NCBI GenBank assembly: GCA_022567365.1
Contig: JADFHG010000200.1
Span: 1-6,990, forward strand
DNA length: 6,990 nt
Source of the DNA: Planctomycetota bacterium
GTDB lineage: Bacteria > Planctomycetota > Phycisphaerae > UBA1845
Direction: 5' to 3'
The translations under genes were made by a program, and so were the position numbers. This document shows positions 1-5,418 of this stretch, piece after piece. A model generated the notes under the pieces. It was not told where the DNA came from, ran no database searches, and saw nothing but the letters and a program-made list of their open reading frames with translations. Each line of letters begins with the position of its first letter. Position 1 is the first letter of the stretch.

Positions 1-238
1 GTACCGGTCCTTCTTCGTGCAAGACCCGATCGCGGGAGATTCTCCGGAGTCTGGGCCAGAGTCCCAGTACCTCCGTCCACAGATTCTGCTGAAGAGGCAA
101 AAAAAGACGCCGACGCTCACGCTGCCGATGACCTTCCGACTGCTCTGTGCTGCGAAAACCCCAGCCGAAGCTGACCGTGGACGACGGTTTACGAATCATC
201 GAGTACCACATTGAAAGAAACCGCATCGCCCATCGATC
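1..238. other. Left flank, no recognisable gene
   Basis: I see no convincing coding sequence here. One plus-strand frame stays open from the left edge to a stop at 212-214, but its product is low-complexity (rich in Pro, Glu, Ser and Arg), resembles no family I know, and has no ribosome-binding site. It lies in the same frame as the transposase relic that follows, so it may be eroded upstream sequence of that element or another relic entering from the left. No hairpin or tandem repeat stands out. Confidence 0.45.
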
Positions 239-481
239 CCATACCAAAACCCGGCGGCTCTGCCATCCAAAGGCTAAACCAAAAGCGCCGCTGTAGAACC
301 AGCGAGCTACTTCGCGTACTACCACGAATCACGCGCTCATCTTTCGCTGGATCGTAACGCTCCGGTACGACCTCGAGTCGAGTATTCATCCGAAGAAAAG
401 GTGATCGCGATTCCGCAAGTCAACGGCCTGCATCATCGGTACCGCCGCACGGCTCGAGTTCTTGAACCTGATCGTTTGTGA
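239..481 (+). pseudogene. Decayed C-terminal end of an integrase-type transposase
   Basis: The frame from about 278 to a TGA at 479-481 encodes a peptide with YFAYYHESRAHLSLD, then a Pro/Arg-rich stretch, then VIAIPQVNGLHHRYRRTA. This order (YYHxSRTHLSLDKD..P..., then V..P.vGGLHHRY.R.A, then stop) is the usual tail of DDE integrase-core (rve, IS481/IS3-like) transposases frequent in Planctomycetota and Acidobacteriota. In the same frame upstream, separated by a TAA at 275-277, is IPYQNP (236-253), which resembles the SPWQNP motif preceding the catalytic Glu. The distance between the two motifs is shorter than in intact proteins, suggesting an internal deletion. The catalytic Asp residues are absent. 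There is no start codon, so this is a relic. The C-terminal match is strong; the upstream motif is tentative. Confidence 0.7.
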
Positions 482-644
482 GGGCCGTCCGAGGTCGAAG
501 TTCGCGCAACCGCTTCAAGCCAGACGATCGTCGGGCCAATCCGCCTCGCGCTCGTCGCGCTCTCGCCGTTGTTGGCCGCGCAAGCTTCCGCCAACTCGCC
601 ACTCGACACGCCCGTCTGCGCCAGGATGAGGGTTTCCGGAACCA
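482..644. other. Gap between two gene relics
   Basis: Several frames are open on both strands because the DNA is GC-rich, but none gives a product I recognise and none has a ribosome-binding site. One plus-strand frame superficially looks like a signal peptide (a Leu/Ala-rich run at about 540-585), but it has no start and changes into an Arg-rich shadow. The minus strand here may be the eroded continuation of the FG-GAP-like relic at 645-737, possibly after a frameshift. Confidence 0.4.
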
Positions 645-737
645 CACCGTTCCGTCGGCGCCGAGAAACAGCAGCCAGACCGCGCCGCGGTCCGCGGAAG
701 GCGGCGCCCACCCGCCGTCATCCTTCGCGGCCTCTCT
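645..737 (-). pseudogene. FG-GAP repeat protein relic
   Basis: Read on the minus strand, this stretch encodes KDDGG, a short insert, then DRGAVWLLFLGADGTV. That closely resembles the linker of planctomycetal FG-GAP/integrin-alpha-like surface proteins (typically 'DDGG..RGAVWVLFLN.DGTV', followed by 'QKIS...'). The expected continuation is not found in the same frame. Another frame continues with hydrophobic and acidic residues that are only vaguely similar, which fits a frameshifted decaying copy. It has no start and lies immediately downstream of the kinase stop on the same strand, so it may be read through from the operon without making protein. The match is short and from memory, so chance similarity is possible. 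Confidence 0.4.
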
Positions 738-3700
738 ATTCGCGATTTGGCGTTTCCGCGTCCGGCGGTTGGTTGAGTTCGGTGTACAATTCGGCCAGCA
801 GCGCCGCCGCCTCGCGCGTTCTTGGATGGTCTTCGCCTTGAATCCGCCTCAGACCGGTGTGCGCGAATAGCAAATGTGGTTTGGCTTCGACGTACCGCTT
901 GGCCGCGAAAAGCAGTTCCCCGTACGCGAAGCGTATGCTGACGGTACGGACATGCCCCGCAGGCAACGACTCTTCGGCGATCCTTGCGGCTTCACCGATC
1001 AGGTCAAGTGCTTGCTCTAGTTTCCCTGCGCGGTGAAGCATTCGCGCCAAGTTGACGAGCATCCTAAGCGCGGCGGGGTGGCCGCGTCCGCGCTCCGTCT
1101 CCAGAGCGGACACCGCAGCGCGGAGGCAATCAGTGGCTTCCTCTAATCGCCCTTGTTTCTCCATGGCGTCAGCGAGGTTGGTTGCCGTGTTCATGGTGTT
1201 GGTATGGGCCGGACCAAGCACGCGCCGCCGAATATCGAGCGTCTGGCGAAGCAGGATCTCGGCCTCGTCGTAGCGCTCCGCCGCCAGCAACATCGCACCG
1301 AGATTGTTCATCGAACCGATGGTATCGGGATGATCGTCACTGAGGACGCGTTGCCGGCGTTCGAGCGTCTCGTAGAGGACCGCCTCCGCGTCGTCGAGCG
1401 CACCCTTGTCGATAAGAAGCAGGCCGAGGTTGTTCATGGTTGCCATTGTGTCGGGATGGTCATCACCGAGAGCGCTGCGTTGTGCGGCGATGGTTTCGCG
1501 GAAGACCCGCTCGGCTTCGTCGTACTTTTCCATCGCGTGCAAAAGGCGCCCCATGCTGTTCATCACATCGAGCGTCTCCGGATGGGTAGGCCCATGCACG
1601 CGCCGAGTTGCTTCGACGAGAAGTTCGTACATCGGCTCGGCCTCGGCAAGACGCCCCTGGTTCTTGACGAGCATCGCCAATTCAAAGCGGACCGGCAGGG
1701 TATCGGGATGGTCCAATCGACCGCGCTCCGTCTGGAGCTCGATGGTTTGACGGAGCACGGCTTCCGCCTCATCGACCTCTTCTGTTTGAATCAGCGCCTG
1801 GGCAAGCCAAGTCACGTCCGTGATAATGTATCGATGGTTTGGTGGAAGCCGTCGGCGATCAATGGCTAGAACCTCACGAAACTGCTCGACGGCTTCTTCA
1901 AAGGAACCCTTCCTCAGAAGGAGTTGTGCAAGACCAACCATGGACGAGGCCACGTCTTGATGGTCCTTTGGAAGATGTGCCCGACGTACCGCGAGGGCGC
2001 GGCGGATCAGCTTTTCGGCTTCGTCAAGATCGCCGGCGGTGCGGTACATGTGTGATAGGTTCCCCATAATGAGCGCGGTTCTGAGGTGGTCTTCACCATG
2101 TTCTTGTAGGGAGAGTTCGTACGCCCGGCGCAGCAAATCAAAGGCATCGTCGTTTCGACCGGTGAGCAAACGGAGATGTGCCAGGTCGTTGATCGCCTGG
2201 ATCAACTCGTCGACCCCATCGTCACCGAGGGCACCGCTCAAGTCTATCGCGTCTTGAAGTAGAGGCGATGCCTCGTCGTAGCGCGACATCGCCTTGAGGT
2301 AAAGACCGAGCTGTCGCGTTCGTTTTGCGACGAGCGCGTGGCTCGGACCGAACAGCCGACGAGACATTTCGAGGCTCTCGCGAATGAGCCCCACGGCGGC
2401 CGCAGCGTCGCCCTGGAAACTGCGGACCGTCGCGAGCGCGGACAGACCCTCGGCGACGTCTACGTGGTCACGGTGATGGATCGCGCGACACAGGTCCAGA
2501 GCCCGTGTCAGGTGCGGCTCGGCCTCTTTGAACATACTGAGGCTGACATAGGTGGCGCCGATTGTTCGTCGAAGCGCAGACTCGATCTCGGGCTGGTCCG
2601 CGAGTTCCGTATCGACGCGCGCTGCCGCCGCGTCCAGGGCCTCGCGGACGGTGTAGTCTGGACCGCGGCCCGTTTGCGGATCGCCGGAGGCGAGCGTTTC
2701 CTGGAGAAGGGTCGTAATCGCCCGAGCGGACGCGGCATCGGAAAGTGCTTGACTCTCGGCGGCCCGCGCGCGGCGTGCCAGTTCGGTCGTCGCGATGATG
2801 CCGACCACGAGCACCGCAAGCGTCATCGCCGCGCCGGTGACCACGCCTTTGTGGCGCTTGGCGAATTTGCCGAGTTGATAGGTGGTGCTCGGGGGACGTG
2901 CCGCGATCGGCTCGTCGGCAAGGTATCGTCGAATGTCGGCCGCGAGGTCCGCGGCGGACTGGTAGCGTCGCTCCTTGTCCTTCTCCATCGCCCTCGCGAC
3001 GATCGTTTCGACGTCGCCGCGAAGTGCACGATCGATCGAGCTAAGCGTGACGGGGTCATGATCCCCGATGAAACGAATCGCCTCCGGTACCGTTTTTCCC
3101 TCAATATCATGCGGTCGACGCCTCGTGAGCAATTCGTACGCGACAACGCCGATTGCATAGACATCGGAGCGCGCGTCGAGTTGCTTTGGATCGCCTGCAA
3201 GCTGTTCGGGGCTCATGTATGGAATCGTGCCGACAAGCTGGCCGACGTCGGTTTGCAGCGTGGCGGTCTCGACGTCGGTGTCGGTGGCGCGGGCCACCCC
3301 GAAGTCGAGCACTTTGGGTTGGCCGAGGTCGTCAACCAGAATGTTGTCGGGTTTGAGGTCGCGGTGAATGACACCGTGGACATGAGCGTGTTGCACCGCG
3401 TCGCAAACCGCCGTCAACAACTCGAGCCGCCTCCGGATACTCAACCCCTGGGCCTCGGCGAATCGCACGATCGAAGACCCCCGCACCAACTCCATCGCGA
3501 AGAAGGGCTGCGGTGCATCCGGTGACGCCGGTTCGGTCGCACCCGCTTCGTATATACGTGCGATTCCCGGGTGTTCCAAACGCCCAAGAATCTCCACCTC
3601 GAACTCGAAGCGACGACGGAGCGATGCCGTACCGAGGGTCCGACGCATCAACTTGAGCGCGACGACGCGGCGAGGATTATCCTGCTCCGCCTCGTAGACC

Positions 3701-4002
3701 TTTCCCATACCTCCCGCCCCGAGAAGGCTCTTGATGGTGTAGCGCCCGATCCGTGTGCCGATCAGCGCGTCATCTCGCCCCTCGGTCTTGCCGCCGGGTC
3801 GCGCAAAGGCTACGGCCGGTGTTCCCAGGAACGCCTCCGCCCGTCCGGACGCCAGGAGCAACTGCTCCACTCTTTTGCGGAGTTCGGGATCTTTGCCGCA
3901 GGCCTTGTCGAGAAAGGCGTTCCGCTCACCGGCGCCCAGCGCCTGAGCGGTTTCGAAGACGCGCTGCAATCGATCCCAGGTCTCAGTGTCCGACCGTGTC
4001 AT
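736..4002 (-). CDS. Membrane Ser/Thr protein kinase with C-terminal TPR array (PknB/STK type)
   Basis: Predicted sensor kinase of 1088 residues. Residues 1-60 form a short alpha-helical N-terminal region (WDRLQRVFETA...) typical of sigma-linked planctomycetal kinases. The kinase domain spans about 87-360 with all key residues: glycine loop GAGGMG 95-100, VALK Lys117, likely helix-C Glu135, HRDLKPDN with Asp215 and Asn220, DFG 233-235, SPE 264-266 and SDVYAIG 279-285. The activation segment is threonine-rich. One hydrophobic segment (about 386-405) follows a basic stretch, so the kinase should be cytoplasmic. The rest, about 476-1082, is 14 consecutive 42-residue TPR units of the kinesin-light-chain-like kind ('HPDT...NNLG..L...G..DEAE...') plus a partial unit, probably outside the membrane. 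The ATG at 4002 is chosen over one 96 bases upstream because GAGGT lies 8 bases ahead and homology starts there. It overlaps the sigma gene by 20 bases. Its likely target is that sigma factor. Confidence 0.93.
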   Translation of the reverse strand: MTRSDTETWDRLQRVFETAQALGAGERNAFLDKACGKDPELRKRVEQLLLASGRAEAFLGTPAVAFARPGGKTEGRDDALIGTRIGRYTIKSLLGAGGMGKVYEAEQDNPRRVVALKLMRRTLGTASLRRRFEFEVEILGRLEHPGIARIYEAGATEPASPDAPQPFFAMELVRGSSIVRFAEAQGLSIRRRLELLTAVCDAVQHAHVHGVIHRDLKPDNILVDDLGQPKVLDFGVARATDTDVETATLQTDVGQLVGTIPYMSPEQLAGDPKQLDARSDVYAIGVVAYELLTRRRPHDIEGKTVPEAIRFIGDHDPVTLSSIDRALRGDVETIVARAMEKDKERRYQSAADLAADIRRYLADEPIAARPPSTTYQLGKFAKRHKGVVTGAAMTLAVLVVGIIATTELARRARAAESQALSDAASARAITTLLQETLASGDPQTGRGPDYTVREALDAAAARVDTELADQPEIESALRRTIGATYVSLSMFKEAEPHLTRALDLCRAIHHRDHVDVAEGLSALATVRSFQGDAAAAVGLIRESLEMSRRLFGPSHALVAKRTRQLGLYLKAMSRYDEASPLLQDAIDLSGALGDDGVDELIQAINDLAHLRLLTGRNDDAFDLLRRAYELSLQEHGEDHLRTALIMGNLSHMYRTAGDLDEAEKLIRRALAVRRAHLPKDHQDVASSMVGLAQLLLRKGSFEEAVEQFREVLAIDRRRLPPNHRYIITDVTWLAQALIQTEEVDEAEAVLRQTIELQTERGRLDHPDTLPVRFELAMLVKNQGRLAEAEPMYELLVEATRRVHGPTHPETLDVMNSMGRLLHAMEKYDEAERVFRETIAAQRSALGDDHPDTMATMNNLGLLLIDKGALDDAEAVLYETLERRQRVLSDDHPDTIGSMNNLGAMLLAAERYDEAEILLRQTLDIRRRVLGPAHTNTMNTATNLADAMEKQGRLEEATDCLRAAVSALETERGRGHPAALRMLVNLARMLHRAGKLEQALDLIGEAARIAEESLPAGHVRTVSIRFAYGELLFAAKRYVEAKPHLLFAHTGLRRIQGEDHPRTREAAALLAELYTELNQPPDAETPNRE
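811..2577 (-). repeat. 42-codon TPR-encoding tandem array inside the kinase gene
   Basis: The TPR part of the kinase is a run of units that are almost all exactly 42 codons (126 bases). Sequence divergence is high in most units, but three neighbours remain alike at DNA level: GTTCA followed by a conserved block recurs at 1306, 1432 and 1558 on the plus strand, exactly 126 bases apart. This fits expansion by unequal recombination or slippage, with the youngest units near residues 813-940. It is coding repeat, not a CRISPR or noncoding satellite. Confidence 0.85.
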
Positions 4003-4567
4003 CGCTGCAAACCTCGTGGTACAACCACGCCTTGGCGAAGTTCCAATCGTTCTTGACGGTTGCGGGCGAGACACCCACGACCCTGGCCGTCTCGTCAACC
4101 GTTAGACCGGCGAAGTACCTGAGCATGACTACGTCGCTCTTGCGTTTATCGAGCGCTTCGAGTCCGTCCAGCGCCTCGTCCAAAGCGACGAGATCCTCCG
4201 ACCGCTCCTCCACGACGACAAGTTCTTCTTTGAATTCAGCTCGATGGCGACCCCCTCCGTGTTTGACGCGCCCGCGCTTTCGCGCCCGCTCGACGAGTAT
4301 GCGGCGCATGCACCGAGCCGCGGCGGAGAAGAAGTGTCCTCGATTGTCCCAATCCTCATCGCGGTTGCCTACCAGCCGAAGATAGGCCTCATGCACCAGG
4401 GCCGTGGCCTGCAGGGTGTGACCCGGTGGCTCGTTTTTCATGCGAAGCTCGGCGAGGTTGCGAAGCTCATCGTACACCAGCGGCAGCAATCGGTCCGTGG
4501 CCGAGGAATCTCCGTCGCTTATCGCTTCGAGGAGCTGGGTAACGTTGTGTCGAGGTGCCTCGCCCAT
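3983..4567 (-). CDS. ECF RNA polymerase sigma factor, kinase-associated type (ECF43/TIGR02999-like)
   Basis: A 194-residue sigma factor with only regions 2 and 4, as usual for ECF sigmas. Region 2 covers about 8-100 and includes LLPLVYDELRNLA, HTLQATALVHEAYLRLVG (50-67) and WDNRGHFFSAAARCMRRILV. Region 4 covers about 125-186, with VVMLRYFAGLTVDETARVVGVSPATVKNDW as the helix-turn-helix for the -35 element. This wording is typical of the Sigma70_ECF (PF07638) / TIGR02999 family, often encoded next to Ser/Thr kinases. The acidic DAED-like residues of region 2.2 that normally bind the beta' clamp are replaced by Q-A-T-A (53-56), with Thr55 and nearby Thr51 as possible phosphorylation sites. An in-frame stop at 4591-4589 limits the start to near 4567. 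The Shine-Dalgarno site is weak (GGA). It is the first gene of the operon. No anti-sigma gene is present, so kinase control is the likely regulation (inference). Confidence 0.93.
   Translation of the reverse strand: MGEAPRHNVTQLLEAISDGDSSATDRLLPLVYDELRNLAELRMKNEPPGHTLQATALVHEAYLRLVGNRDEDWDNRGHFFSAAARCMRRILVERARKRGRVKHGGGRHRAEFKEELVVVEERSEDLVALDEALDGLEALDKRKSDVVMLRYFAGLTVDETARVVGVSPATVKNDWNFAKAWLYHEVCSDDTVGH
4011..4015 (-). promoter_or_regulatory. Ribosome-binding site of the kinase gene, inside the sigma gene
   Basis: GAGGT on the minus strand lies 8 bases before the ATG at 4002 and within the last codons of the sigma gene. It decides the kinase start and suggests that translation of the two genes is coupled. 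Confidence 0.65.
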
Positions 4568-4582
4568 GTCATGTCCGTTGGG

Positions 4583-4597
4583 TGCACGTCACGTGCA
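4583..4597. promoter_or_regulatory. Perfect 7-1-7 palindrome in front of the sigma gene
   Basis: TGCACGT-C-ACGTGCA is a perfect inverted repeat with one central base, 15 bases upstream of the sigma start codon. Its size and symmetry suit an operator for a dimeric regulator. In RNA the one-base loop would make a poor hairpin, so a DNA site is more likely. It would overlap the -10 region of the weak promoter candidate at 4594-4620. No regulator gene is visible in the window. Confidence 0.4.
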
Positions 4598-4620
4598 TAC
4601 CCCAGTCAGCTAATTGACAA
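4594..4620 (-). promoter_or_regulatory. Weak promoter candidate for the sigma-kinase operon
   Basis: On the minus strand TTGTCA (4620-4615) and TATGCA (4599-4594) are separated by 15 bases, shorter than the usual 17. It is the only housekeeping-like pair I see directly upstream of the operon. It could be chance. An autoregulated ECF promoter, whose consensus is unknown here, is equally possible. Confidence 0.18.
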
Positions 4621-4626
4621 CCGAGC

Positions 4627-4644
4627 CGCGGGCTTCAGCCCGCG
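4627..4644. repeat. REP-like hairpin
   Basis: CGCGGGC-TTCA-GCCCGCG is a perfect 7-bp stem (8 bp if the T-A pair closing the loop is counted). The sequence GCGGGCTTCAGCCCGC is of the kind scattered between genes in many GC-rich bacteria as REP elements mobilised by RAYT transposases. It has no T-tract after it on either strand, so it is not a typical intrinsic terminator. It sits 60 bases upstream of the sigma start. Confidence 0.55.
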
Positions 4645-4808
4645 CGATGTCCGCGAAACCATAGTACCGCCCGGAACCGCTGCGTCATGTCTGTAACGAG
4701 AGATCGCGCAAGCTAAAGCATGCGGCTCAGTTCTTCACCAGCTAGCGTACCCGCATGGAGCACAGCATGCCCGAAACGCAAGCCCCCACGCACATTCGCC
4801 CGACGATG

Positions 4809-4841
4809 GAGCGGTTCAAAAGACGCGCTGCGATCGATCCC
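4809..4841 (-). pseudogene. Degenerate copy of the kinase gene's 5' end
   Basis: These 33 bases match the kinase coding sequence at 3945-3977 at 29 positions without gaps and in the same orientation. Read on the minus strand they give DRSQRVF-stop-TA against DRLQRVFETA in the real protein, so the copy is interrupted. Similarity fades on both sides, although scattered matches continue. This is far above what two unrelated stretches would give. It is either the last trace of a second kinase gene or a small duplication from the existing one. It ends 39 bases before the MITE-like element. Confidence 0.55.
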
Positions 4842-4922
4842 CTCTCTATCCTATTCACTTCCGTGTACGGCGACAACGCATACGTGTTTAGCGGTTCGTC
4901 GCCAGCGCGCCGTACTCGCGAT

Positions 4923-4951
4923 GTAGCGTCCGCCCCCCGCGGCGGACGTAG
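4923..4951 (+). repeat. Hairpin repeat copy A
   Basis: GTAG, an 8-bp stem CGTCCGCC/GGCGGACG, a 6-base loop CCCCGC, then TAG. It has the same layout as copy B on the other strand. Its link to the TACGTGTTTAGCG end is interrupted by 29 bases that copy B lacks. Confidence 0.6.
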
Positions 4952-4974
4952 CCATGTGAAACGCTCCCGAAACT

Positions 4975-5003
4975 CTACGGCCGCCACAGGGGGCGGCCGC
5001 TAC
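4975..5003 (-). repeat. Hairpin repeat copy B (inverted)
   Basis: On the minus strand: GTAG, an 8-bp stem CGGCCGCC/GGCGGCCG, a 6-base loop CCCTGT, then TAG. The third stem pair is G-C where copy A has T-A, a paired change that keeps the stem intact. Only one base separates it from its TACGTGTTTAGCG end. The spacer to copy A is 23 bases. Confidence 0.6.
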
Positions 5004-5070
5004 GCGCTAAACACGTACGACAACCCGTTTGCCGCGGTCGCCTCATCGGACCCGCCCCAGCGAAATGTCG

Positions 5071-5091
5071 TGCAAGGGATCCCGCCTTGCA
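5071..5091. repeat. Small hairpin
   Basis: TGCAAGG and CCTTGCA form a 7-bp stem around a 7-base loop that includes part of a GGGATCCC palindrome. There is no T-tract. Its function is unknown; it may be another short dispersed repeat in this gene-poor stretch. Confidence 0.35.
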
Positions 5092-5406
5092 AGGTCGCCG
5101 ATTGTGTCGGACATGATGGGGTGAGACAGACGGGCATCCGTAAGCGAATTCACGCAGCGAATGAGCGGCGATCCCAAGTTCGTGCCGGATCCGCGCGCCA
5201 ATGACGTGTGCCCGATCAAGAAAATGCAATTCTTGTTAGCCGTTTGGCAGCGCCGCGTCGCATTGGGGGTGACGAGGAATGCTGGTCGTGCGACACGCTC
5301 GACTTGCTGGGTCATTAACGGGACGAGGCAGTAGCCAAAGCGCTGAACCGTCCCGAGGCAAGCAAAGAAACACGAGACGGGAACGAGACCGGTTGGAAGC
5401 CCAGGC
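5092..5406. other. Upstream region of the HAF gene, no gene seen
   Basis: Frames open on both strands give no recognisable protein. A plus-strand reading from 5279 could make a 51-residue basic peptide overlapping the HAF start, but it lacks a well-placed ribosome-binding site. The last 80 bases are purine-rich, as expected for an untranslated leader. I find no convincing -35/-10 pair. Confidence 0.4.
5319..5355 (+). repeat. Possible leader hairpin of the HAF gene
   Basis: CGGGACG (5319-5325) and CGTCCCG (5349-5355) can form a 7-bp stem with a 23-base loop, 63 bases before the start codon. CGAGGCA also occurs twice, 30 bases apart, around it. It could be a structured leader or chance in GC-rich DNA. 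Confidence 0.25.
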
Positions 5407-5411
5407 AGGAG
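5407..5411 (+). promoter_or_regulatory. Ribosome-binding site of the HAF gene
   Basis: AGGAG lies 7 bases before the ATG at 5419. It is the best Shine-Dalgarno match in the neighbourhood and favours this start over the in-frame ATGs at 5431 and 5467. Confidence 0.7.
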
Positions 5412-5418
5412 CAAGACT

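Larger units (their letters stand above)
4881..5017. mobile_element. MITE-like element with 13-bp terminal inverted repeats
   Basis: The ends are TACGTGTTTAGCG (4881-4893) and its exact reverse complement (5005-5017). Inside are two inverted copies of a GTAGCG...hairpin...TAG unit. CGACAAC occurs right after the right end (5018-5024) and three bases before the left end (4871-4877), so it could be an imperfect target duplication. It is only 137 bases long and encodes nothing recognisable, so any transposase would act in trans. An alternative is a paired REP (BIME-like) cluster rather than a true transposon. Confidence 0.5.

Noticed and set aside
682..707. Intrinsic terminator after the kinase gene
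   Set aside because: GCGCCGC/GCGGCGC can pair, but the loop is 12 bases and no T-run follows on the minus strand.
478..870. A plus-strand open frame of 130 codons overlapping the kinase 3' end
   Set aside because: Arg-rich composition typical of a shadow frame, no family match, and it runs into the real gene on the other strand.
1306..1600. Regularly spaced direct repeats resembling a CRISPR array
   Set aside because: The 126-base spacing equals 42 codons in the TPR frame and the repeats are explained by the protein.
1153..1869. A 238-codon plus-strand open frame with repeating HGxGMV-like phrases
   Set aside because: The periodicity is simply the reverse complement of the TPR repeats; there is no ribosome-binding site or family match.
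2338..3525. A 395-codon plus-strand open frame opposite the kinase gene
   Set aside because: It is antisense to the intact kinase domain, its product has no recognisable domains, and long antisense frames are expected opposite GC-rich genes.
4614..4619. Perfect TTGACA on the plus strand as a -35 element
   Set aside because: About 17 bases downstream is the GC-rich REP hairpin, with nothing like a -10 box.
4755..5204. A 149-codon plus-strand open frame
   Set aside because: It runs through the kinase-start relic and the MITE-like hairpins, so it cannot be one real gene.
5043..5414. A 123-codon minus-strand frame upstream of the HAF gene
   Set aside because: TTG start, no ribosome-binding site, no recognisable domain, and it opposes the HAF leader.
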